From Streptococcaceae bacterium (GTDB lineage Bacteria; Bacillota; Bacilli; Lactobacillales; Streptococcaceae), in contig JAIRUS010000147.1 of the NCBI GenBank assembly GCA_031254295.1, forward strand, positions 1 through 42,205: a stretch of DNA of 42,205 bases, given 5' to 3'. The position numbers and the translations under genes are program-made. Positions 27,930-36,670 of the stretch are shown here, piece after piece. The notes below the pieces were generated by a model, which worked only from the letters and a program-made list of their open reading frames with translations, made no database searches and was not told where the DNA came from. Position 1 is the stretch's first letter. Every line of letters starts with the position of its first letter.

Positions 27930-29162
27930 TTAGGCCGTTTTCTTTTTCTTATACATCTTTGGCTTATCACTTCCTTCGACAGCTGCCTTAGTGATAACTA
28001 CACGATGAATATCTTTCATGCTCGGAACATCAAACATCACGTCCATCATTGTTTCCTCAATAATCGCACGTAAGCCACGCGCCCCCGTCTTTCGATCCAA
28101 AGCTTTTTTAGCAATAGCACGAAGCGCTTCTTCTTCAAACTCGAGCTCAACATCATCATAACGCATCAATTGTTTATACTGCTTGACAAGTGAATTCTTT
28201 GGCTCTGTCAAAATATGAATCAAGTCATTTTCAGTCAACGTCTCAAGGGCTGCAACAACTGGCATACGTCCAATAAACTCAGGAATCAATCCAAATTTTT
28301 GGATGTCTTCTGCAATAATTTCTTGCATGTAAGACTCACCATCAGTCAAAGCCTTATTATTCGCACCAAAACCAATAATTTTTTCACCTAAGCGTTGTTT
28401 GACAATTTCTTCAATACCATCAAATGCTCCACCAGCAATGAAAAGAATGTTCTTAGTATCAATCTGAATCATCTCTTGGTTCGGATGCTTCCGTCCGCCT
28501 TGAGGTGGAACACTGGCAATTGTTCCTTCAATAATTTTCAAAAGTGCCTGCTGTACACCTTCACCAGAGACATCGCGCGTGATACTGACATTCTCAGATT
28601 TCTTAGCAATTTTGTCGATTTCATCTATATAGATAATTCCACGTTCAGCACGCTTGATATTAAAATCAGCCGCTTGGAGTAACTTTAAGAGGATATTTTC
28701 TACATCTTCACCGACATAGCCAGCTTCAGTCAAACTCGTCGCATCTGCAATCGCAAAGGGAACATTTAGAGACTTAGCCAAAGTTTGAGCCAGATAAGTC
28801 TTTCCAGATCCAGTTGAGCCAATCATCAGAATATTAGATTTTTGCAACTCAATGCCGTTGTCAACTCCAGATAAGCTAAAATTAATACGTTTATAATGAT
28901 TATAAACTGCCACTGACAAAGCACGTTTTGCACGCTCTTGGCCAATAACATAGTTATTAAGCATCTCTAAAATTTCTTTTGGCTTTTTGACTTCTATGAG
29001 CCCTTCTTCAATCTCATCGTCTCTATTAGGCATTTCCTGTTCAAGAATATGTTTGGAAAGCTCGATACATTCATTACAGATAAAGGCATCATGCCCTGCG
29101 ACTAACTTGACTTCATCAGATGATTTGCCACAAAAAGAGCAATATAATTTTTCGTTGTTCAT
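27930..29162 (-). CDS. clpX: ATP-dependent Clp protease ATP-binding subunit ClpX
   Basis: N-terminal zinc finger [12 protein letters not shown]...[39 protein letters not shown]. Confidence 0.97.
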   Translation of the reverse strand: MNNEKLYCSFCGKSSDEVKLVAGHDAFICNECIELSKHILEQEMPNRDDEIEEGLIEVKKPKEILEMLNNYVIGQERAKRALSVAVYNHYKRINFSLSGVDNGIELQKSNILMIGSTGSGKTYLAQTLAKSLNVPFAIADATSLTEAGYVGEDVENILLKLLQAADFNIKRAERGIIYIDEIDKIAKKSENVSITRDVSGEGVQQALLKIIEGTIASVPPQGGRKHPNQEMIQIDTKNILFIAGGAFDGIEEIVKQRLGEKIIGFGANNKALTDGESYMQEIIAEDIQKFGLIPEFIGRMPVVAALETLTENDLIHILTEPKNSLVKQYKQLMRYDDVELEFEEEALRAIAKKALDRKTGARGLRAIIEETMMDVMFDVPSMKDIHRVVITKAAVEGSDKPKMYKKKKTA

Positions 29163-29195
29163 TTATTTAATATTTCCTAATTACTATTTGATTTT

Positions 29196-29366
29196 TTAAA
29201 ATAGTGTTCCAAAAAATGCGTGAATTGAGTTCACAAGATTCGTAAAGGCATTTAAGAGAAAAAAGATAGCCAAGCCCCAACGCCGCTTGCGAATACATTC
29301 AATCATCAAGATAACACAGATAAAGCCTAGCAAAACTGTGAAAAGACCAAAAATATTTTTATACAT
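29196..29366 (-). CDS. 56-aa membrane protein between dfrA and clpX
   Basis: MYKNIFGLFTVLLGFICVILMIECIRKRRWGLAIFFLLNAFTNLVNSIHAFFGTLF*; below the ORF-track length cutoff; a small gene at this position is also known between dfr and clpX in streptococci. Confidence 0.8.
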   Translation of the reverse strand: MYKNIFGLFTVLLGFICVILMIECIRKRRWGLAIFFLLNAFTNLVNSIHAFFGTLF

Positions 29367-29418
29367 TCATAACCTCTGATACTTCCTCTTACAACTGGAA
29401 GTTTAATCTACATGTGAC

Positions 29419-29928
29419 TTAATTACTTAATCTTTGATAAGTAAAAATCTCAAAATCATAAGGATTTTTTTCATCAGCATGAAATAAACTCGAATCTACT
29501 AGAGAAAACTTATCAAAGTCAAAGTCCACTGGAAACCAAGTATCTCCTTTAAACTCTCCATCAACAATTGTCCTAACAAGACCATCAAGTTTATCTTCAA
29601 AAAGTCGAAAAATTTCAGCTCCACCCGTAATAAAAAGCGACTTATCTTGCTGTTTATACCAACTAAGTACCTCAGCTTTATCATGCAGAATAACTACATT
29701 TTCAGCCTGATAATCTCTATCACGAGTTAAAACAATGTTCACACGTCCAGGTAAAGCACGCTTTCCCATGCTTTCAAAAGTTTTACGCCCTGAAAGAATC
29801 GCCTGTCCCATCGTACTTTCCTTAAAATGTTTAAGTTCGGCTGGTAAATGCCAAGGAAGTTTATTATTTGAACCAATCAAGCCCTTCCTATCTTCAGCCC
29901 AGATCCCTATGATTTTTTTCATCTTCAT
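29419..29928 (-). CDS. dfrA: Dihydrofolate reductase (approximate 5' end)
   Basis: KKIIGIWAEDRKGLIGSNNKLPWHLPAELKHFKESTMG; start likely internal to the 29961 ORF. Confidence 0.94.
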   Translation of the reverse strand: MKMKKIIGIWAEDRKGLIGSNNKLPWHLPAELKHFKESTMGQAILSGRKTFESMGKRALPGRVNIVLTRDRDYQAENVVILHDKAEVLSWYKQQDKSLFITGGAEIFRLFEDKLDGLVRTIVDGEFKGDTWFPVDFDFDKFSLVDSSLFHADEKNPYDFEIFTYQRLSN

Positions 29929-30003
29929 ATTATAACACAAAGCTTCTCTCCCTGTTACCATACGCAGGCATAAACCTCTACTAAGCTCGCTCAGGCAACA
30001 TAG

Positions 30004-30909
30004 CTATTTCTCAGTAACGACGAGATAGCCACCTATTACCATAAATAGAAGGGCAAGGGTAAAACTCATCGTTAAAGCTTGACCGAATAATAACCAACTT
30101 AAAAACAAGCCAATAAAAGGTGCAATTGCAAAATAGGCCCCTGTTCGAATCGCACCGATATGTCGTTGAGCATAAACATAAAAGTAAAGACTTAAGCCAT
30201 AAGAAACAAATCCTAAGACTAGACCTGATAGAATTTCAAGGCTTTGTACTTCAATTTTTTCTGTCATCAATGCAATCAGAAAAGCAAAAAGAGCGGTTGC
30301 CAGTGACTTGACAACTACCACTTGAACAGGATTTTTTGTTGATAAAGCAGCGGTTGTATTATTTTCTGCTCCCCAACAGATACAAGCTAGTAGTACATAA
30401 AACGCACCTAGGGACAATTCGAAGTGATTGCTTTCATTGATAGACAAGAGCACGCTTGAAGCAAAAATGAAAAGAATAGCCCAGAAAACTCTTCTCCCTA
30501 ATATTTCCTTGAATAATAAACGTGCAATCAGAGTTGTTGCGACAATTTCAAAATTCGACAGCAGGGAAACAGTAGCTGCCGAGGTCATATGAATCCCCAT
30601 AAGCAAAAAAGCCGAGGCTGCAAGGTTGAGAATAATCATCCAGATAACAGTTGGAAAGTCCTTTTTAGTAATTCTATCTTCTTCTATTTCTTTTACTTCT
30701 TTAAAAATCATCCCTGATTTTTTAGTTTGAAAAACTAAAAAAACTAGCATTCCTAGCCCAGCCCCAGTATAAAGAAGAGCTGTCATCTCGAAAGTTGGAA
30801 TATGCATTAATAAAATCTTTGACAGAGGAAAGCTAATCCCATAAGTAAAAGCAGATAATATAGCATAAATAAAAGCAATTTGACGTGTATTTTTCGTTTT
30901 TATTTTCAT
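30004..30909 (-). CDS. EamA/DMT family transporter
   Basis: About 10 TM segments in two homologous halves. Confidence 0.88.
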   Translation of the reverse strand: MKIKTKNTRQIAFIYAILSAFTYGISFPLSKILLMHIPTFEMTALLYTGAGLGMLVFLVFQTKKSGMIFKEVKEIEEDRITKKDFPTVIWMIILNLAASAFLLMGIHMTSAATVSLLSNFEIVATTLIARLLFKEILGRRVFWAILFIFASSVLLSINESNHFELSLGAFYVLLACICWGAENNTTAALSTKNPVQVVVVKSLATALFAFLIALMTEKIEVQSLEILSGLVLGFVSYGLSLYFYVYAQRHIGAIRTGAYFAIAPFIGLFLSWLLFGQALTMSFTLALLFMVIGGYLVVTEK

Positions 30910-30983
30910 GGATATAGAATATTGTACTATAAAGTCTCAGATAAAAAACTAGCAAAAATCCGCTTTAAGCGGATTTTTGTTTA

Positions 30984-32423
30984 TTATTTAATTACATAAC
31001 CTGTTTTGAGTTTCAAGATTTGACGGGCAATAACCAAATCTTTTTCAGAAGCAAAGCTGATTGTAAACTGATCTTCAGCATCTGAAATTTCAATATTTTT
31101 TAGCTTGAACTTTTTCAAAATCGTCAAGATTGAAATCAGACTATCTTTACCTTTATTCACTTCAATTGAAATCTGTGTGCTTGCTTCAACTTTCGGAACT
31201 ACAATTTCTTGAGATTTAAAGGCTTCAGGCTTCAAAAAGAGAGCTTTAGTGAAAGGATTTACTTGAACTATCTCAAGTTCGCTACTATTTGCTAGGAAGT
31301 CATTAAATTCTGTCGAATGTGCAATTTCAAATTCATCAAAAGCTTCAAGGAAAAGTTCTGGAATCTGGCTGAAATCTGTGAAGCTTGAAAGCTCTGTTGC
31401 TTCTCCGTTCTCTGACTCTGGCAAAGTATAGATAATTGGGTTTGTCTTCAAGAAACTAATCACCGTTGTATCTGAATAATTTCCAAGCATTTCTTTACTT
31501 GCTGCCGTATCATAAATCAAAAATTGAGCTTCTGACAACTCAGCCGCCATCTCATCATTTCTTGTAATCGTTGCAAACTCATCACTTTCTTGGATTTCAA
31601 CATAATCAGTCGTATCTACCAAGAGGTAAGGCCTTTGACTAGAACTTTCAATCGCCATATAGAAACTATTCGCTCCAGCTATTGAATATTCCAGAACTGC
31701 GCTGATTACTTTTTGTGAAACTTTTGATACTGCTTCAAATTTTGCCATTTTTTCACCTTTTCTTGTTTGCTCAGTACTAACCCGACTCACTTCTTTGTTT
31801 TTCTCCGCCTCTTCAAGTTCAGATATTATTTCGGAAACTTCTGTTGACGAACTTATAGCTTCGCTTTCTGAATCTAAGTCATCCTTAATGCCTTCTTCAT
31901 TATCATTCAGCGTAAAAATCTTTGTCTCGTCTCCAAAGCGTTCAGACTCAAATGTCTCTTCTTCTACTACTGGTTCTGACGTGACTTCAAACTCAAGAGG
32001 AACAGTTGCAACTTGTGAGCTAACAGCTTTATCATCTACCTGCGTCTCTTTCTTATCAAGCATCTCTTCACGTGTGATAATAAAATTATCACTTGAAGGA
32101 TTAAGTACAAGGTAAAGGATATAAGACATTTCTTCTAATAGATCACGAATATCTCCAGCCGAAACCTCAACATACTCTTCAAGATTCTCATCAGTAACTT
32201 CTTTCGAGTCTGTATAAACCTGCAAGAAATTCTGCTTTTGATCATTTGAATAGACGACAATGCCATCTTTTTCGCTCAACAAAATAACCTTGTTTTTTTC
32301 AAGCCAATGAATCAAGTCAGTTGTAGTTTCGATTTTTAAAGCATCGAATCTTGCTTTATTTATTTTTCGGCTATGATTTCCTTGATAGTCGTCGCCATCT
32401 TTAAAAAAATCAAATAATCCCAT
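30984..32423 (-). CDS. Hypothetical protein with SseB-like domains
   Basis: SseB-like patterns (YTLPE...LSSFTDFSQIPELFLEAF...VQVNPFTKALFLKPE) and an N-terminal copy ending in LVLNPSSDNFIITREEM; acidic linker. Confidence 0.5.
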   Translation of the reverse strand: MGLFDFFKDGDDYQGNHSRKINKARFDALKIETTTDLIHWLEKNKVILLSEKDGIVVYSNDQKQNFLQVYTDSKEVTDENLEEYVEVSAGDIRDLLEEMSYILYLVLNPSSDNFIITREEMLDKKETQVDDKAVSSQVATVPLEFEVTSEPVVEEETFESERFGDETKIFTLNDNEEGIKDDLDSESEAISSSTEVSEIISELEEAEKNKEVSRVSTEQTRKGEKMAKFEAVSKVSQKVISAVLEYSIAGANSFYMAIESSSQRPYLLVDTTDYVEIQESDEFATITRNDEMAAELSEAQFLIYDTAASKEMLGNYSDTTVISFLKTNPIIYTLPESENGEATELSSFTDFSQIPELFLEAFDEFEIAHSTEFNDFLANSSELEIVQVNPFTKALFLKPEAFKSQEIVVPKVEASTQISIEVNKGKDSLISILTILKKFKLKNIEISDAEDQFTISFASEKDLVIARQILKLKTGYVIK

Positions 32424-32556
32424 AAGAGTTTTTTTCCCTTCTTTAATTAGACTAATTATGCTCTATTTTAGTATTTTTGTCAACAGTCAAAATCCGTGAA
32501 ACTCGGCTTCCTGTAAATACTCATGAACTTTCCTTGAAAGCTCAAACTTTATTTAT

Positions 32557-33375
32557 TTATTTTGAGAGCTTAGCCAGAAAATCTTCAAGAGTCAGGTTTT
32601 GTGCGGTCATATATTTAGCTGTTGCTTCTCCAACATAGCGGAAATGCCAATCTTCATAGTCTATACCTGTCGAAGCTGTCCCCCAGCTTGGAAAACGAAG
32701 CACAAAGCCGTAATCAGGCGCAATTTTGGCAATGGCAGCGGCAGTCGCTGTATCTTCAGCATTGAGTTCGTCTGCCGTACTCATGTCCATGGCCAAGCCT
32801 GTTTCATGCTCAGAAGCTTGAGGCGGTTGCGAGGTCTTCATAACCTCCGCTGTTGCCTCGGCCTCCGTCCAGCCAGGATTGGCTGCTAGGGTCTGCTGAA
32901 CATATCCGTTAAATAAACTCGTCTGATAGGCTACGGAGCGATAGCCCGAAATCAGATGTACTCTAGAGTCAATCTGCTGCGCTGCTGCGAGAAAGTCCTG
33001 AACGTTCTGGACAATTCTTGTATCCATTTGAATATTATCAATCGTCGTAAGACTTGGATTCATCTCAGGCTTTTTATTTTTCAAATTAACGAGAACAAGC
33101 TGCCAGTCAGATTTTGAGCCTGTCTCAAGCGGAGATTGGTTAGATGATGAGCTACTGCTGCCTGATGAAGTCTGCTTGCTAGTGCTTGAAACTTTACTCG
33201 AGCTGCTCGAACTTGTTGATAATGATGACGATGTGGAAGCTGTCTTAGAGTTTTTTGACAGAAAAACTTTTTGAATTCCAAAGATGAGACTGACAAGGAG
33301 CAAAAAGAGTACTGTCACAAAAGTGATCGTGCGCCCTTTCCTTATTCTTCGTTTTTTTGTTCTTTTTCTTTGCAT
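32557..33375 (-). CDS. D-alanyl-D-alanine carboxypeptidase, VanY/M15 family
   Basis: VHLISGYRSVAYQTSLFNGYV, SEHETGLAMDM, EDWHFRYVG; Ser-rich linker after TM. Confidence 0.9.
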   Translation of the reverse strand: MQRKRTKKRRIRKGRTITFVTVLFLLLVSLIFGIQKVFLSKNSKTASTSSSLSTSSSSSSKVSSTSKQTSSGSSSSSSNQSPLETGSKSDWQLVLVNLKNKKPEMNPSLTTIDNIQMDTRIVQNVQDFLAAAQQIDSRVHLISGYRSVAYQTSLFNGYVQQTLAANPGWTEAEATAEVMKTSQPPQASEHETGLAMDMSTADELNAEDTATAAAIAKIAPDYGFVLRFPSWGTASTGIDYEDWHFRYVGEATAKYMTAQNLTLEDFLAKLSK

Positions 33376-33389
33376 AAATAGATTTCTAA

Positions 33390-35600
33390 TTAGTATAAGG
33401 AAGACCAGTCAATATTTGGATCATTCACCGCGTCATCCCCCTTGACTGTCCCAAAGCTACGTATTTTGATATAGCCTGTGCTGGAATTATAGTTTGTTGA
33501 ATCGTTAAGTAAGCTCTTTGCCTGACCTGAGTCAATGATAATCTGCCGTCCAGTCCAGTGGAAATTTTGATAACCATCTCCGTCTGTACTGCCATTTGAT
33601 GAAGCCGACGAGTACATGTTCCAATATTGCGTTTCAGAGAAGTTCACGTTGAAGACCAACTCATTATTTGAAATATCGACTAGGGAAATATCCGCATCCT
33701 GATTATATTTGTAATAATAACCATCAAATTCATATAGGTTATTGGCTTTTATCTGTTCATAGCTCGCTGAGTTATAGGCATCATTTTGAGCTTTTATCTT
33801 GGCAAAATGATTGCCGATAAAGTCAGTATACTGTGGCGTTGAAGTCCCATTTTCTAAGTAGTCTATCAGTTTAGAGTTTTGGGTGACTCCAGCTTCAGCT
33901 TTATAATATTGACTTAAAAAATTATTAACAATCGTCTTGTAATCTGAGATATTGCCAGAGTAGATGGTAAAGTCCATTGTAATATCTGGTTGCCCTTCTG
34001 TCAACTTGACATGATTTGACTCTAACGTTTTGGAGGGGAAAGGTTTCTTGAGATAGATTTCCATACCACTACTGTAAGCCATCTCGGGTAAACGTAGGAG
34101 GCCATTTTCAAGCTGACCAACCTTCTTACCATCTACCCAAACCTCAGCATCTGGGAAACTATTACAACGAACAGTCGGCGTCGTAAATTTGAATTCCAGA
34201 TTCAAGTCCTGAGTGAAATCTGAATGACTAAAGCGAGTCAGATTAACTGTTCGATTGTTAGCCAAAGTTTGCCCATTCAAAACATAGTTACCATCTAAAC
34301 TGTAGCTACCTGGTGCGTAGACACCAGGCTTTAAGATTGTATTGTCTTCGCTTGTTTTGCCTAAATCTTTCCCCGCAAAATTGACCGTCGTTCCTTTTTT
34401 AGCTACATCAATTGTTGGATAGATAAGATTCATTTTGAGTACATAGCGAGGGAAAAATAGAAGTTGATTACCAGATTGCTCAACGTAGACATCTGAATTT
34501 GCCTTTTGAGCACTATCATTTTCAACTGTTTGAGAAAGACTGGCTGCATAAGCTGGATTCTTGGCTAAATAGCTCACAAAAGGCTTGAGATTCTTCTCAT
34601 TTACCTTAAAGTTTGCGTCGTCAACCTTAATCAGCTTTGCAATTTGACTGGCATTATTTGAATCCAGTGCTTCTTTCAAACGAGAAAGTTGATTATCTTT
34701 AGAATAATAAATCAAGCCAAAGGCAATTAAGCCGACAATCATAAGAAAAGCAATGACGGAGGAGACAATAATTGGAACTTTTTTATTCTTTTTAGAACTT
34801 GAATTTTTACTTTTCTTTGCTTTCTTAGACTTCCGCCCTTTTTTAGAAGTTATTTCGTCAGTTGGCTCGTCAACAGCTAGTATATTTGACTTAGGTACGA
34901 TATCGGTAAGACTTTGCAGCTCTTCTCCATTTTTATCTGGACTACTCAGCGTTTTTAGACTGAAGTCATTTCGCTTGGCATAGGAATATTCATCAATCTT
35001 AGGTAAGCGACCCATTTTTTCAAGAAAGGCTTCTTTCCAAAGTTCTTCTGGGGTTGATTCAATATGTAAATATTCTGTGTCTTGCTGCGCCTCAGCCTCC
35101 AAGTCAGCCATAGAGAAGTTTGCTTCCTTTGCTACTAGAAACTCGGTTGGATTAGGCTTGCGTCCGTTGACTTCTTCAAAATAAGCCAACCAACGTTCCT
35201 GCAATGACAAAGCGGCAAAATTATTTTCAGGCTGCTCAATAACTTCCGAGTCACTTTCAAGTTTTTCTTGTGTAAGCAAGGGATTCTCTGAGTTTTCAGA
35301 ACTCTCGTGAACTTCAGAATCTGTAAGTTCTAAAAACTCGGAGGTCGGAACTTCTTCCTCAGCATTCTGAACCAGAAAGCTATTTTGCTTTGCTTCAACA
35401 AATTCCTCAGCAGTTGGTTTACGATTATTTTGTGCTTCAAAATGCTTTAGCCATTGTTCTTGGGGACTTTTAGACTCTGGCTCAGTCAAAGTTTCTTCTA
35501 ATTTAAAGCCATTAGCCTTAGCGCCTGTAAATTCTTCAAGCGTCGGTTTACGACCAAATCTTTGCTCAAAGTTTTCTAACCATTCTTTTTGATTTTCCAT
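33390..35600 (-). CDS. TcaA-like membrane protein with four N-terminal WLEYF-type modules
   Basis: Four ~30-aa repeats (QKEWLENFEQRFGRKPTLEEFTGAKANGF etc.), one TM (VPIIVSSVIAFLMIVGLIAFGLIYY), TcaA-like extracellular region. Confidence 0.7.
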   Translation of the reverse strand: MENQKEWLENFEQRFGRKPTLEEFTGAKANGFKLEETLTEPESKSPQEQWLKHFEAQNNRKPTAEEFVEAKQNSFLVQNAEEEVPTSEFLELTDSEVHESSENSENPLLTQEKLESDSEVIEQPENNFAALSLQERWLAYFEEVNGRKPNPTEFLVAKEANFSMADLEAEAQQDTEYLHIESTPEELWKEAFLEKMGRLPKIDEYSYAKRNDFSLKTLSSPDKNGEELQSLTDIVPKSNILAVDEPTDEITSKKGRKSKKAKKSKNSSSKKNKKVPIIVSSVIAFLMIVGLIAFGLIYYSKDNQLSRLKEALDSNNASQIAKLIKVDDANFKVNEKNLKPFVSYLAKNPAYAASLSQTVENDSAQKANSDVYVEQSGNQLLFFPRYVLKMNLIYPTIDVAKKGTTVNFAGKDLGKTSEDNTILKPGVYAPGSYSLDGNYVLNGQTLANNRTVNLTRFSHSDFTQDLNLEFKFTTPTVRCNSFPDAEVWVDGKKVGQLENGLLRLPEMAYSSGMEIYLKKPFPSKTLESNHVKLTEGQPDITMDFTIYSGNISDYKTIVNNFLSQYYKAEAGVTQNSKLIDYLENGTSTPQYTDFIGNHFAKIKAQNDAYNSASYEQIKANNLYEFDGYYYKYNQDADISLVDISNNELVFNVNFSETQYWNMYSSASSNGSTDGDGYQNFHWTGRQIIIDSGQAKSLLNDSTNYNSSTGYIKIRSFGTVKGDDAVNDPNIDWSSLY
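34940..35600 (-). repeat. Four divergent copies of a ~30-aa coding module
   Basis: KEWLENFEQRFGRKPTLEEFTGAKANGF / EQWLKHFEAQNNRKPTAEEFVEAKQNSF / ERWLAYFEEVNGRKPNPTEFLVAKEANF / ELWKEAFLEKMGRLPKIDEYSYAKRNDF. Confidence 0.85.
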
Positions 35601-35603
35601 ATC

Positions 35604-36596
35604 TTAATATCCTATTTTACTAACAATCCCAACCAGCATGGCGCCAAGGATTAGGCTGAGAATAAAGACAATCACAACGATGACAATTCCATACAAGAGC
35701 TTAAACCAAGGATAATTATCAATCTTGCTTCCTTCAACCGCTGTAGTTTCGCGATATACTGCCATTATAAATAAATCACCTCTAACTAAAGCAGCAAAGA
35801 ATAATAAAGCATAGATAATCAATCCTAAGAAACCTAGCCCTGCAAATGCGCTGAAAACACCTGCGAAATTACTGTATCCTCCCATAAAGGCCGATTGTGT
35901 TGTCCCAATAGCAGAATTTAGAGAAAGTTTGCCCAAGATGCAGAAAATAAATACTAAAGCAGAAACTGGCACTGCATAAATACTGGCTTGCATATTCATT
36001 TTAAAAATATCAAAGAACTTAAACTTTGTTTTCATCAGCCCATTAGCCAAAGCCCCATAAAGCCAATTCAGAAGAAGAGTCACGCCAGCACCAAAAATCA
36101 GGACAATGAAGAAAAATGCCAAACTTCCAAGCAGAGACGCAAAGCCAACAGCCAGAAAAACAACGATAAGCCCAAAGGTAATCCACAGATAACTGTTTGC
36201 CATCTCACTTGTCGGAGTAGAGACAGGATATCTCAAGGCCTTTTTAAGCCAAGTCCAATAACCACTGGCTGTTTTTTGGAGTTCAGCTGTATTGATGACA
36301 GTTTGGTTGGCAGGAGCGCTTGTTCTATCTTGTACTGCGCCACACTTTGGACAAAACCTTGTATCAACTGTAAGTTCATTTCCACAGTGAATACAAAACT
36401 TTTTGACTTTAGCTTCTTCTGCTGACTCTCCTAAAGGCGACAGAGAATCTGTTACTAAAAATTCCGCCTGTTCACTTATTTCTTCTAAGTCTTCCTCTTG
36501 AAAATCTCCAGCCGCTAAAGCTTGGGCAACTTCTGCCTCAGATGGCTCATATCCGTTGATAAGTTGGAAATATTCTAACCATTCTTCTTTTTTCAT
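35604..36596 (-). CDS. WLEYF-module + zinc-ribbon + polytopic membrane protein
   Basis: EEWLEYFQLINGYEPSEAEVAQALAAGDF; FCIHCGNELTVDTRFCPKCG; several TM segments. Confidence 0.75.
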   Translation of the reverse strand: MKKEEWLEYFQLINGYEPSEAEVAQALAAGDFQEEDLEEISEQAEFLVTDSLSPLGESAEEAKVKKFCIHCGNELTVDTRFCPKCGAVQDRTSAPANQTVINTAELQKTASGYWTWLKKALRYPVSTPTSEMANSYLWITFGLIVVFLAVGFASLLGSLAFFFIVLIFGAGVTLLLNWLYGALANGLMKTKFKFFDIFKMNMQASIYAVPVSALVFIFCILGKLSLNSAIGTTQSAFMGGYSNFAGVFSAFAGLGFLGLIIYALLFFAALVRGDLFIMAVYRETTAVEGSKIDNYPWFKLLYGIVIVVIVFILSLILGAMLVGIVSKIGY

Positions 36597-36670
36597 ATCT
36601 TTTCTCCTTCTGACTTGCTGAGCAAGTTTTTAATTTTTTTATATTTTAATATTATGAGATAATTTGGAAT

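Noticed and set aside
31795-32115. 106-aa Ser-rich + ORF
   Set aside because: Antisense of the acidic linker of the SseB-like protein; Ser richness is a by-product of complementary Glu/Asp codons.
33150-33260. Ser-codon repeats in the VanY-like gene as a possible slippage tract
   Set aside because: Mixed Ser/Thr codons, not a perfect tandem repeat; typical cell-wall linker.
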